From Hyposmocoma kahamanoa (taxonomy: Eukaryota; Arthropoda; Insecta; Lepidoptera; Cosmopterigidae): a DNA stretch of 64,000 nucleotides. Each line of letters opens with the position of its first letter. Positions within the stretch are counted from its first letter, which is position 1. The position numbers and the translations under genes are program-made. The notes under the pieces are model-generated. The model was not told where the DNA came from and did no database searches. It saw nothing but the letters and a program-made list of their open reading frames with translations. Shown here in pieces: positions 22,277-32,060 of this stretch. Location of the stretch: assembly GCF_003589595.1 (NCBI RefSeq), contig NW_020653726.1, positions 15,029,405 through 15,093,404 on the forward strand, read 5' to 3'.

Positions 22277-23317
22277 ATCTATGATTCTTGAGGTATTGCT
22301 ATTAAATTTGTAAAAAAAAACACATACTCATAATATTTCATGCTTTACCTACATTTAAATAAAAATAAAAAATGCTTTTATTTTTGTGGCTTACGATACA
22401 TTGCGGAGGAGGAGTCGACATAAATTGAATACAGTAGTTATTATTATCGTCACACACATAGCTAACTTTAAAGGTAAACATAAAAATCCTTCATATCTAT
22501 ACATAGGCATCTGCTTGCCAGCTGTGTTTCTACAAATACAACAAACCCCTGCTTGTCAGTGGAATACAGTTGATGCAGTGGCTAAAGCAAATGCAATCGT
22601 CTAAATCAGTTACTTCCTCATATTTTAGTGACAAGCAATGTGTAGGGGACCCAAAATCTGGACAACCAACTAAGCAATTGGATTGAACTACTTTTTCAAA
22701 TACACCATAATTGAAACTTGTAATAGGTCATATTATTATATCATAGTTTCTAGAGTACAAATTTATTACTGGCGTTACTGATAAGGAATAATTACTATAA
22801 ATATTTACATCATTATCAATGGCCATTCTTCTACGACATTACAATCGAAGTAACGAACCTACATAGAACATGTTAAAAAACTACGAAAATTATTTCTTTA
22901 CGATGATTTGTGTACGCTTCTATAATAAGCATTCAAAATTTGACATCACGCGGTTTAACACTATAGCGAAACAAATACTTTAAGTTGAGTGTTTGGAATT
23001 GAGGAAGTTAATTTAGCTAAACTAAAGAATAACGTGGACATTCGCCTACAACTTCCGGGACTCCTCAGAATGATTATATTTGAATATGCGTATTATTGAT
23101 TGAAATTTAAGTACTTTTTCGCCAATGCAATCATTGGCAAAAATTTCCAATAGAGCATTTGCTACATTATACTCTCAAAAAATAATATTGTAGTTGGTAC
23201 TTAGGTATTTAAATACTTTAGCCATTAAAAAAATAAAAATGACATAAGCCTGTATTTTTAAATGTTTAGAAACAAACAGTATAAAAAGAAATTTTATACT
23301 CATTGCTGACGAAAAAA
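22277..23317 (+). other. AT-rich intron sequence, unrecognised
   Basis: Contains a small GCCAATG...CATTGGC dyad near 23112-23128 and short frames without motifs. Confidence 0.45.
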
Positions 23318-23522
23318 CTGCCTCGTTACCAAGCCGGACTGCAACGCAGAGGTCCCAGGTTCGATTCCCGGGCCGGGAGAAATATTTGTATGGCCTACAT
23401 TTATTTCTCTCGTGAGTTTGGGTGTAATTTGCGGTTGTCTAAGTGTTTGTTCATGGCACCCGCGGCACAGGTTTTCCCTAGTGCTGGGCTCTATTGAGTG
23501 TGTGCGTTATAATAATAATAAT
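23318..23522 (+). repeat. Family C tRNA-derived SINE, copy 2
   Basis: B box GGTTCGATTCCCGGGCC is intact. The A box is partly lost by a short deletion (CTGCCTCGTTACCAAGCC). The shared body and a TAATAATAATAATG tail follow. Confidence 0.8.
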
Positions 23523-23785
23523 GTTAATAGGTGTTAATATTAATGGGTATGTCCATGCTAAGAAAATGTTCATAATTTAAATAGATTAACTACCACTGTG
23601 CCGATCACTGCTTATTATACAGCTGGTAGTTACCGATTAGCTCTTGCAAATAGTCTCGATCTATGATATATGAAAAGAAAGTTGTAAATGATAAATGTGT
23701 ACAAATAGAAGCATATCTACAAAGAAAAACCCTTAGAGTTTCTTGGTAAGTTTTCTCACGGGAATCTGCCTTACGATTGAGCACT

Positions 23786-23805
23786 AGAGTTTAATCAATG
23801 CGTCT
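23786..23805. repeat. Left target-site duplication of the RTE element
   Basis: AGAGTTTAATCAATGCGTCT. Matches 26965-26984 in 19 of 20 positions. Confidence 0.85.
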
Positions 23806-23814
23806 CTCTCTCTC

Positions 23815-24260
23815 TCATCTTAGCGTTGTCCCGGTTGCGTCCTCAGCAGGGTTGCTGCGGAGCCCGGGGTCCGCTTTCCTACTTTTTCTCCTCCACTTTG
23901 CACGGTCTTCGGCATCCTTAGTGGTGAGACCATTGGCACGCATATCACCCTTGGCGACGTCAAGCCAGCACTTCTTGGGTCTGCCCCTTCTACCGGGGCC
24001 CGGCGGAGGTGGCATAGCCAGACATTTGTTTCCCACGTAGCATGCCGGTTTCCGTAAGATGTGGCCGTACCAACGTAGGCGGCTTTCTTGCAGTTTATCT
24101 GCAATGTCACGGACATGAAGGCTGCCGCGGATGCGGGAGTTTCTGACACGGTCTTTCCGTGACACGCAGCTCCTGCTTATGACGCTCAAGTACGGGCCAC
24201 GTTTCACTGCCATATAAAAGGACAGGCCTAATGATGGATTTATAGACCTGTCCTTTCAGC
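23815..24260 (-). pseudogene. RTE C-terminal coding part, out of frame
   Basis: After the stop ending the main ORF, another frame reads KLKGQVYKSIIRPVLLYGSE (the conserved YGSE motif). A further shift leads to RKDRVRNSRIRGSLHVRDIA, SRLRWYGHILRK and GRRGRPKKCWLDVAKGDMRA, the usual RTE C-terminal block. Part of the segment between these blocks, which normally includes an RWTCGVTR-like motif, is missing. Confidence 0.85.
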
Positions 24261-26795
24261 TTAACTTATCTTGGGGTCACAAATTACACCAGTCACCTCA
24301 CGCCACTTTGCACAAGCGGCTGCGATTCGGGCTCTGACGTCGCAGTCGATGTCTCCGGACGCGCTAAGTACAGATCCCAAGTATTTAAACTGGCCCGTAG
24401 GCTCGACCGCGTCTTCGCCTATGCGTACGGGTAGGGGATCTGTAGCGTTGCAGACCATGTACTCAGTCTTCGCCACATTTAGTCTCAGACCGCCGTTCTC
24501 AAGCGACTCCTTCCACACATTCACTCGTCGTACCAGTCTCCCTCTATCCGCATCCGCCAGCGCGATATCGTCAGCGTACATAAGCATCCACGGGGGTTGC
24601 TCATGCGTGTCTCGGATGGAGCTTGAGACCTCGTCTAATATCACGCTGAACAGATAGGGACTGAGAACGGAGACCAGCGGGGCATAAAGGTCATGTCCCA
24701 CACGATGAAGCTCTTCGAGCGTATAATAGACTCTCGGATCCGACAGGAGAGTGCTGTCTCGGATGATGTCAATATAAGCTTCTGGTACCCCTTTAGATCT
24801 CAGTGCCCACCAGATCATTACACGGGGGATACAGTCGAAGGCCTTCTGCATGTCAAGAAACATGAAATGCAGAGGCGTATTCTTCAATCTGTATTTCTCC
24901 ATGATGACCCTTAGGGCAAAAACAGGATCCATGGTCCCAAGACCAGGCCGAAACCCATATTGACCCTCCGAGACAGCACTCTCCTGTCGGATCCGAGAGT
25001 CTATTATACGCTCGAAGAGCTTCATGGTGTGGGACATGACCTTTATGCCCCGATAATCGCCACACTCCTGCACCGATCCCTTCCCTTTGAAGACTGGAGT
25101 GATAATACTCAGTCTCCATTGGTTAGGGATTTTACCGGTGAGGAGCACGCGATTAAAGAGGCCGGTAAGGATGCCCACACCACGGGGACCCATTGCCTTC
25201 CAGGCCTCGATGGGAACCCCATCGGCTCCGACAGCTTTCCGATTCTTCATGCGACGAAGAGCTAAGTGGACTTCCTCAGGCGTTACCGGTCGCACTAGTC
25301 CCTGATTCGGAGGGAGGACCGGTGGCTGCACCTCTCTGTGCTGCTGATTCAGCAGCTCGTGGAAATATGAGCGCCATCTCTCCTTCACCGCGTCGACCTC
25401 GCATATAAGGTTGCCATGAGGGTCTTTAATGCAGCGACACTTGGAAATATCTTGTGCCGCTAAGACCCTCGAACGTGCCAGCTTAAAGATAAGCTTCTGC
25501 CCCTCAGACGATTCCAACTTGTCATACAACGGCTGCAAGTGGTCCCGTCTGGCTCTGGCTACAGCTTTCTTAGCGGCACGTTTGGCATCCCTATATGCGT
25601 CGCGGTCTTCAGAAGATTCGGACGCTTGCCACGTTTTGAAGAGGGCTTTCTTCACCCTCACCTCCCTCTGGACTGTGTCGTTCCACCACCAAGTTTCTTT
25701 GTCACATTTGCGACCACCCTTGGACAAGCCCAGCACCGCTTTCGCCGCCTCAGATATGGCAGCCTGAATGTTGTCCCAGTGGTTCTGGACTAGATCACCT
25801 TCAGTGTCGGCGCATTTATCGCCGATCGCTGAGATAAACTCCTGGGACGTGGTACTATCAAGCCGCCACCATCTGATTTGGCGTCGGCAGCGCTCAGCGG
25901 GCTTGTCGGCCGGCTTTACGCAGAGATCCATGACAAGAAGACGGTGTTGCGCAGTGAGACTCTCACCTGGTATGACCTTGCAGTTGGCCACTTTGCTGAT
26001 ATGGTGTCTCCTGGTGAGTAGGAAATCGATTTGGGTGGCGTGTCCGCCGCTCTTATAGGTGATTAAATGCTCGGGGTTCTTTTTAAAGAACGTGTTCACG
26101 ATGGCGAGATCGGCCGCCGCACACGTTGTGAGGATGTCTCCTCCCTCCGCGTTGCGACTGCCGTACCCGTAGCCACCGTGGACCCGCTCGAACCCTTCAC
26201 ACGCCTCACCCACATGACCGTTCAGGTCGCCACCCAAGACGACTGCCTGAGACAAAGGAATGGCACTCAGCACTTCCCCGAGTTGATCCCAGAACCTCGC
26301 CCTGTCCGTGTCGCTGCAACCGGCCTGAGGTGCGTAGGCGCCTATCAAGTGGGTCACGACCCCTTCGATAAGCACCCTCACTACCATAAGCCGGTCGCTA
26401 AAGCGTTTCACTTCCAGGACGTGATCGTGAAACTCCTCGGAGAGCACCACGGCCACCCCGTTCACGCCCCCAGGAGCACCGGTGTAGATCAGCTTGTAGT
26501 CATTCCCAATGAGCCGGGATCTGCTGCCTTTCCACCGAGTCTCCTGCAGGAACGCCACGGCGACCCTCCGCCTGGAAAGCACGTCTGCTAGCTCCCTCGC
26601 GCGTCCAGTCAGCGTGCCAATGTTCCACGTGGCAAAGCGGAGCTTCCTGTGATGGGTAGGGGCTCGCCTCTTTAACCGTGCCCACCCTTGACACGGTAGC
26701 CCTAGTCCACTTGCCACAGAAGTCGGGCGAGGCTCCTGCGCGCCGTTTTGCGGCGGCGCCCTATCCCTATGCCATATCCTTCTGTTGACTTCCAT
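24261..26795 (-). CDS. RTE endonuclease-reverse transcriptase ORF (844 codons, defective)
   Basis: N-terminal apurinic-type endonuclease: FATWNIGTLTGRARELA, FLQETRWKG, VLGGDLNGHVGE, IDFLLTRR and TAQHRLLVMD (about residues 50-300). RT follows: KNRKAVGADGVPIEAWK, DYRGIKVMSHTMKLFERIID, GQYGFRPG, MFLDMQKAFDCIP (motif A), LSPYLFSVILDE (part of motif B) and LMYADDIALAD (motif C). Start ATG at 26795 follows a short 5' UTR. The segment just before LSPYLF is not RT-like. It is an inverted copy (24679-24763) of the MSHTMKLFERIID region, replacing the residues that normally include the conserved Q-G of motif B. The frame stays open through it. Encoded enzyme would nick and reverse-transcribe target-primed RNA in related elements; this copy is most likely inactive. 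Confidence 0.9.
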   Translation of the reverse strand: MEVNRRIWHRDRAPPQNGAQEPRPTSVASGLGLPCQGWARLKRRAPTHHRKLRFATWNIGTLTGRARELADVLSRRRVAVAFLQETRWKGSRSRLIGNDYKLIYTGAPGGVNGVAVVLSEEFHDHVLEVKRFSDRLMVVRVLIEGVVTHLIGAYAPQAGCSDTDRARFWDQLGEVLSAIPLSQAVVLGGDLNGHVGEACEGFERVHGGYGYGSRNAEGGDILTTCAAADLAIVNTFFKKNPEHLITYKSGGHATQIDFLLTRRHHISKVANCKVIPGESLTAQHRLLVMDLCVKPADKPAERCRRQIRWWRLDSTTSQEFISAIGDKCADTEGDLVQNHWDNIQAAISEAAKAVLGLSKGGRKCDKETWWWNDTVQREVRVKKALFKTWQASESSEDRDAYRDAKRAAKKAVARARRDHLQPLYDKLESSEGQKLIFKLARSRVLAAQDISKCRCIKDPHGNLICEVDAVKERWRSYFHELLNQQHREVQPPVLPPNQGLVRPVTPEEVHLALRRMKNRKAVGADGVPIEAWKAMGPRGVGILTGLFNRVLLTGKIPNQWRLSIITPVFKGKGSVQECGDYRGIKVMSHTMKLFERIIDSRIRQESAVSEGQYGFRPGLGTMDPVFALRVIMEKYRLKNTPLHFMFLDMQKAFDCIPRVMIWWALRSKGVPEAYIDIIRDSTLLSDPRVYYTLEELHRVGHDLYAPLVSVLSPYLFSVILDEVSSSIRDTHEQPPWMLMYADDIALADADRGRLVRRVNVWKESLENGGLRLNVAKTEYMVCNATDPLPVRIGEDAVEPTGQFKYLGSVLSASGDIDCDVRARIAAACAKWREVTGVICDPKIS
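24679..25051. repeat. 85-bp inverted repeat inside the RTE ORF
   Basis: Arms 24679-24763 and 24967-25051 are reverse complements with one mismatch and a 203-bp spacer. Arm 2 is the genuine RT sequence (MSHTMKLFERIIDSRIRQES); arm 1 is the misplaced inverted copy. Confidence 0.95.
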
Positions 26796-26964
26796 AAGTT
26801 GATGTGGCGGTGTTGGTTTTTACGGGAGCGACTGCCGTCTGACCTCCCAACCCCCGAAAGGGAAAACCCCTCGCTAGAGCCTCGTCCGTCTATCAGCAGG
26901 CGCACCACTTGCAGGTGAGGTTAGCTTGGGCTCCAAGATGTAGGTGGAGCCCCCAAAACGCCCC

Positions 26965-26984
26965 AGAGTTTAATCAATACGTCT
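26965..26984. repeat. Right target-site duplication of the RTE element
   Basis: AGAGTTTAATCAATACGTCT. Resumes the interrupted family B copy. Confidence 0.85.
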
Positions 26985-27030
26985 TTGTGTCAATCGATTT
27001 CAGTGTAATTTTTTTACCTTTGTAATAATA

Positions 27031-27462
27031 GATATAATAATAATAATTATTATTATTTATTACGGACTCTAAATCCACAGTGTTAGTAACAAAATAACTT
27101 TAAAATTAGTGTTAGTAACAACTGGGAAAGTACATTTTAATATTTATTAATGAGATTCCCCTGTAGAAAGGCTTGAGGCGCAGCTACCGGCTTGGTGCCG
27201 CGTGCAGCTGCACCCAGTGTCTCACCATCGGAGAGTTCTATCTAGCAGCAAGGGAAGAAATAAAGATTATTTTGAGTTTATGTGAATAGGCTTACTTCTG
27301 TTCACAATCTCAGCTGATTAAATTTGATGATCACTCTAGTGCTATAATACTAAAATACATCACACGTTTGAACACGCATGCTTTCATACACGCTCGGCAG
27401 TTAAGGGCACTTTTGACTTAACCTTTCTTTAAGACGTCATCGAATTTCATTCATTCATTTAT
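27031..27462 (+). other. Intron sequence with a partial repeat tail
   Basis: 27250-27280 (AAGAAATAAAGATTATTTTG) resembles the family B 3' end but its upstream part (GGCTTGGTGCCGCGTGCAGC) is different. It may be another LINE sharing that tail. Confidence 0.4.
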
Positions 27463-27545
27463 TTAAGAGCCATGCTCTTGTCGGTGTAGCCTCCTCCACT
27501 CCTCACGGTCCATAGCCAACTCCTTCCTTCCTGTAACTGCGTTAC
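27463..27545 (-). pseudogene. LINE C-terminal tail (same family as 43975-44340)
   Basis: Minus frame reads GRKELAMDREEWRRLHRQEH and stops at 27463, matching KELAMNREEWRRLYRQLSGS of the fragment at 43981. An AATGAATGAATGAAATTC tail follows. Only the last 27 or so codons remain. Confidence 0.7.
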
Positions 27546-27744
27546 ATCGAATTTAGTTATGTTAAATATTACAGTAAATGCTGTGAAATCTCCATCCCAC
27601 ATTGAGCACTCAAAAAAATAGTTTGTTCGCTGACAGCCGACAGACGTGTTAAGTTCCCATAACAACCTTTTTTGTCATAGAACTACAAAATTATTGCCTT
27701 TAACAAAGTCTAATTGTCCAATACCTATAAGGAAAATAGAGTGG

Positions 27745-28425
27745 GTACTCTGTACGTGCACCCGGGGCCATTCGCCTGAGACACTAGCCTTTTGAGAACC
27801 GGATTAAGCCTGTGACAACGGTCTGTGACAACCTTGTCCACGGGCTGATCTGCGGTCAGGACCTAAACTTATCAGGTCCCTGTGCTTGTACAGGTTCTAT
27901 AGCCCTTTCCACATAACCAAGAGATTGGTAGGCAACCCTCCCTACCAATCTCTTGGTTATGTGGGAAGGGCTCTTGGGCGCTACCTCATAACTAAGAGAT
28001 TGGTAGGGAGGGTTCCGTACCAATCTCTTGGTTATGTGTGAAGGGCTCTAGAACCTGTACAAGCAGACTATAATTAAAACTTAATTAGAAAGATATGGGC
28101 CCGTCAAGGCACAACCTGGCAACCGCTAGTTGTAAAATGCACAACAAGAGGTGAGCGAGCCAACAGCTGCGGTACCTATTTGGCCAACAGAGAAGGTGTT
28201 GTACGTGCACTCTGGTATGCTCACTCAAAGTACTCGCCTTTTGAGAACCGGATATAGTGTGTGTCAACGGGGTGATGCGCTTAGGACGTGAGTGATAAGG
28301 TCCCGTGCGGGTTTGCTTACACAGGTATTTATGCCCTTCCCGTATAACCAAAAGGTCAGGTAGCCAGGGCACTGTAATCAAAACTTGGCAGAAGATATGG
28401 GACTGTCATGGCACAACAAAATGAT
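27745..28425 (+). repeat. Two tandem copies of an unclassified repeat, one carrying the foldback
   Basis: Copy 1 (27751-28125) and copy 2 (28205-28420) share GTACGTGCAC, CCTTTTGAGAACCGGAT, a CTTATCAGGTCCC or GATAAGGTCCCG word, CCCTTCC...ATAACCA, and AGATATGGG(C/A)C(C/T)GTCA plus GGCACAAC. In copy 2 the ATAACCA word occurs once; in copy 1 it has become a 183-bp nested palindrome. Confidence 0.7.
27883..28065. repeat. 183-bp foldback with nested palindromes
   Basis: Arms 27883-27961 and 27987-28065 are nearly perfect reverse complements (about 79 bp). Each arm is itself a palindrome built on ACCAAGAGATTGGTA...TACCAATCTCTTGGT, so the motif CCAATCTCTTGGTTATG occurs four times in alternating orientation. 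No coding capacity. Confidence 0.9.
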
Positions 28426-28500
28426 TTAAATGTGCATTTCCATGACAATGAAAACTGTTACGAAAACTAAATACCTCCGTCAGCTTTTTCTATATTTAAT

Positions 28501-28778
28501 ATCAAGTGACGAACAAGTCGTGAGCCTGATGGTAAGCTACACGCCTGTCCATAACAGCTGCTGTGCCACTCAGAGCTTTAAATCGCAAAGATCTGAGGGG
28601 CACTGCCACTGCGCCCGTCACCCTGAGACATAAGTTGACAAGTCCCATGTGCCTGTAATTTCACCCTTACCCTTCAAAACCGGAACACAATTATACTGAC
28701 ATTATTGCTTGGCGGCAGAAATAGGCAAAGTGGCAGTACTTCCCTGGACGAACTCTTTCACAAGGAGCTCTGCTGCTA
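28501..28778 (-). repeat. Family A repeat copy 7
   Basis: Near full length minus-strand copy, ATCAAGTGACGAACAAGTCG to CACAAGGAGCTCTGCTGC. Confidence 0.8.
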
Positions 28779-29184
28779 TTAAAATAACTTGGCTCTCAGC
28801 CAACAAATTTTTTTCTGAGTGAGACAGTGAGATTTATGGCTTACGCCCTCTTCTCTGATGAAACTAATAGGGATTAACAAACATTACTAAATAACATTAC
28901 TAAATTAATTAAAGCAAATAAAATTGGAAGCCAATATGGATCGATATTGACCTTAGAACCCTGGTAGTTCTTACACAGTTGGTTATCTGCTGTAAATAGA
29001 AATTGTTATTGTGACCCACCAGCGCGAACGCACCGCGCGGAAATATTGATAGATAAAATTGTGATACGAGATTGTTAATTAAATTTACATGTTAATTGGA
29101 ACGTGTGAGTTGTTTGATAATACTGAGTTTAATACAAATTTAAACGATCTATATTGACCTTATATACAAGAATATATATATTTA
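28779..29184 (+). other. AT-rich intron sequence, nothing recognised
   Basis: No open frame or shared repeat seen. Confidence 0.45.
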
Positions 29185-29408
29185 GGAGCAGGATAGCTCT
29201 TTGTAAAGGAATTCATTCAGGGAAGGACTACCACCATACCCATTTCTGCCGCCAAGCAGTAATGTGAACATTATTGCGGTTCGGTTTTGAAGGTTAGTGA
29301 TGCTGGTAAAACTACAAGCACATGGGACTTGTCAACTTTATATCACAAGGTAACAGGCGCAGCGGCAGTACCCCTGAAATTTTAACGATTTACAGCTCTG
29401 AGTGCCAT
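29185..29408 (+). repeat. Family A repeat copy 8, 3'-truncated
   Basis: Runs from TTTAGGAGCAGGATAGCTC to GCTCTGAGTGCCAT and stops abruptly, replaced by a CpG-rich segment. Confidence 0.75.
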
Positions 29409-29744
29409 ACTCGATTGACGCCTTCGGCAGCCGATAGGGTCGCGCGAGATTGCCGCCTACGCCGAAATAACCAAATCATTATAAATACACGTTTACGCAC
29501 AGCCGCACAGTTTGCACACAACAGACACAGCAAATTGTTTGAATCGTTCAACGAATTGATCGGATTGGTAGGTGTTCTTCGGCCCCTAGCACTCGCATCG
29601 TGGTGTGACGCGGCCGCCGATACGTTGAAACTTGTTTGGTCGGTCGTCACTTGACAAAGGCGACCGGTTCGCCTGATACTTGAGGCGAACTATAAGTGTC
29701 CGGAATGAATAAGAAAAAAATGCTATAAATAGTCAGAAATTAAT
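29409..29744 (+). other. CpG-rich segment of unknown origin
   Basis: About 300 bp richer in CG dinucleotides than its surroundings (GGGTCGCGCGAG near 29438, GACGCGGCCGCCGATACG near 29608). It starts exactly where family A copy 8 breaks off and ends next to the mariner. Both strands are open here, but the frames have no known motif. It may be part of a transposon end. Confidence 0.35.
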
Positions 29745-30504
29745 TTATTGTTTCTCAAAATATTCTCCGGTAGCGTTAATGCACTGTTTCATACGAATGG
29801 ATCAATTATGAAAACATTTATGCCACTCCTCCGTCACAATCTCTGAAACATATTTTTCATACTCTTCGATAGCCTCTTCAGGTGATGAAAATCGTTGACC
29901 GCGTAACTGGTTCTTAATTTTTGGAAATAAATAAAAATCACAAGGTGCCAGGACGGGACCGTGCGCGGGATGGCTCATAAGGTCAACGTTGTTCACCTTC
30001 AAAAATTCGTTTGTCTGTCTGGCCGTGTGAGAATTGGCATTATCGTGGTGCAAGATGATACGGCGTTTACGGTTATTTTTACGGAGTTTGTCAATAACTT
30101 CCGGTAAACAAATGGTACAATGATTCTCCAAAGCAACAGTAGCCACGTGTCCAGTTTTATTAAAAAAAGAAGTAATCATCCGCTTATAGGCACTTTACAC
30201 GCGCACCACTTTGGTTGGTTTCGGCTCATCTCGAAAGACCCATATGCTCGATTGTTGCTTTGTTTTGGGATCGTAAATATAAATCTGTTTCGTCACTTGT
30301 TACGAATCGTCATTCATCACGAAATTCGTCACTGAGATTTACATGACCGCGTTTGAATTCTGTAAACCAGCTATAAATAGTCGTCTTGCATGGTGCTTCA
30401 TCGCCAAAAGCAGTTTGAAACCGAGCGAAGCTCCGCTGAGCTGTTATTGTACGCTTAAAGTCGTAGAAAATCATACTACGAAAATTTTCACAAGTTAAAT
30501 CCAT
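29745..30504 (-). pseudogene. mariner transposase, internally deleted
   Basis: Minus strand. The N-terminal helix-turn-helix half reads MDLTCENFRSMIFYDFKR, ending near 30310. A shifted piece then reads VTSDET and FRDEPKPTK-like text (30180-30300). The C-terminal catalytic half follows: FFNKTGHVATVALE, ILHHDNANSHTA and GPVLAPCDFYLFP (the second D of the DD34D set and the conserved APCDFYLFP). About 100 residues between the HTH and the catalytic domain are missing. A TGG-to-TGA stop follows WHKCFHN, 19 codons before the normal end at 29745. Inactive. The 5' flank is cut by family A copy 9. Confidence 0.85.
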
Positions 30505-30526
30505 CCATCTCCATCACTATCCATCC

Positions 30527-30791
30527 GAACAAGTCGTGCGCCTGATGGTAACCGACACCCCTGTCCATAACAGTTGCAGTACCACTCAGAGCTTTAAATC
30601 TCAAAGATCTGAGAGGCACCGCCACTGCGCCCGTCACCCTGAGACTTGAAAAGTCCTATAGGCCTGTAATTTCACCAGCGCCTTTACCCTTTAAAACTGG
30701 AACGCAGTAATGTTCACATTACTGCTTGGCGGCAGAAATAGGTAAGGTGGCAGACCTTCCCTGGATGAACTCTTTCACAAGGAGCTATACT
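30527..30791 (-). repeat. Family A repeat copy 9
   Basis: Near full length minus-strand copy starting GAACAAGTCGTGCGCCTGAT, about 20 bp beyond the mariner start codon. Confidence 0.8.
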
Positions 30792-31067
30792 GGACTACGG
30801 TCGTTAACTGGTCAGTGCTTACACTCGGTACATTACCGCCGTCACCACCAAAGACTGAACACGAGAATCCAGTCGTCAAAAGTTCCACACATACAAAAAC
30901 TCCTTAATGAACCACGTAAAAAGTAGTTAGCATTATTGTTAACCGCTTCCGTATTGTCAAGTCAAAAACATACTGTGAGTATATCAGAAAAACACTAAAT
31001 TCTAGAAAATTATCGGCGTAAAGTCAGGCAGCCTTGCAGTAAAGATAGCAACAATACAATATTCATA
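30792..31067 (+). other. Intron sequence, nothing recognised
   Basis: Unique within the window as far as I can see. Confidence 0.4.
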
Positions 31068-31135
31068 TCGAGTTCTTAGGTTTTCACGATTGTTACACAT
31101 AAGAAATGAAACTATTTTTTCGAATCTAAATCTAA
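31068..31135 (+). repeat. Family G fragment
   Basis: CGAGTTCTTAGGTTTTCACG followed by AAGAAATGAAACTATTTTTT; truncated. Confidence 0.5.
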
Positions 31136-31240
31136 ATAACGAAATTTACTTTAATAAAAAAAAATGTCAAAATAAAATTATTTTTGTAAAACACATGTAG
31201 CGAATATTTCTTTGAAAATTTTAAAAATAAGTTATTTGAT

Positions 31241-31490
31241 TAATAACTTTTATAATAATAGTGAAAAATAGTGTGGTTTGCCTTAATATTAGAAATAACT
31301 GGTGGATAACTTTAATTAATAACTATTATAATAATAGTGAAAAAAGAGGGTGGTTTGCATTAATATTAGAAATAACTGGTTGACTATCTCAGTCAACCGT
31401 GACCATGGCACCTGTAAAGTGCCAGAAACGTTGGTTTCCTTGAAAAACAAATATACGATTTAGATTGGGAAAAAAAAATTCATTTCCTTG
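31241..31490 (-). repeat. Family G copy with an internal 76-bp tandem duplication
   Basis: A TAATAACT(T/A)TTATAATAAT...AGAAATAACTGGT unit occurs at 31241 and again at 31317. After it come CTCAGTCAACCGTGACCATG, AACGTTGGTTTCCTTG and AAATATACGATTTA. The copy at 35620-35852 has this unit once, so the duplication is local. Confidence 0.65.
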
Positions 31491-31859
31491 ATGCAATAAA
31501 CATGTAAATTGTAAATACAAGTGAAGAAACCGTTTTATTCCCCTTTATTCCCATGATTAAAATCCAATTACACGATAATTACTAGTTACAATTGTTACTG
31601 ATTGTCCTGTTTTTACCACAACGACTTTTTATGCTTCTCTGTGAAGCGAATGACTACGACAGAGTTGAAAATGTAGCCCAATTATCCAATCCTGTTTAAA
31701 TTCTAGCCGGCTGTATGCATTGGAATGCCACTGAAAACGAGAAGTTCCCAAACATAATACTATGACAAACATTATACTTTGTTACTTAAAAGGTAAATTA
31801 AAATATAAAAAAAAAGGTATAAACTTATAAAAGTTCTCCCCATAATGATAACTTTTTCA

Positions 31860-32060
31860 TTCAAAAATCCGACTCAAAAGTTTGTGGAATGACATCGATT
31901 GGCCAAGTTTTATTGAAATCAGTTATCGGAAAGTGGATTAAGTCCAATAAACAGGAAAGTCCAAGAAACTCTTACCGCAAATTTTCCTCCCGTAGAGGTG
32001 GAATAATTTCTTGAAATTTGGATGGGATCGCTAGTAACCTTAGTAGCGATTCCAACCAAC
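31860..32060 (+). repeat. Family F repeat, diverged
   Basis: TCCGACTCAAAAG, TTTCCTCCCGTAGAGGTGG and TTCCAACCAACAAAATG match the order of words in family F. Confidence 0.45.

Larger units (their letters stand above)
23806..26964 (-). mobile_element. RTE-type non-LTR retrotransposon, near full length
   Basis: A 3.16-kb element in minus orientation: 5' UTR of about 170 bp (26964-26796), one long ORF for endonuclease plus RT, a frameshifted C-terminus, and a (GA)n 3' end. A 20-bp target duplication flanks it. It is nested in family B copy 4 and so is younger than it. GC content is clearly higher than that of the surrounding intron. It is disabled by a terminal frameshift/deletion and by the inverted duplication in the RT. 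Confidence 0.9.
23600..27030 (+). repeat. Family B repeat copy 4, split by the RTE element
   Basis: The 5' part (23600-23805) has AGCTCTTGCAAATAGTCTCG and AGAGTTTCTTGGTAAG. The 3' part resumes at 26965 with AGAGTTTAATCAATACGTCT and a TCAATCGATTTCAGTGTAAT word. Together they rebuild one family B copy around the RTE insertion. Confidence 0.75.

Noticed and set aside
25429..26591. Several long + strand frames
   Set aside because: Shadows of the GC-rich RTE ORF on the opposite strand.
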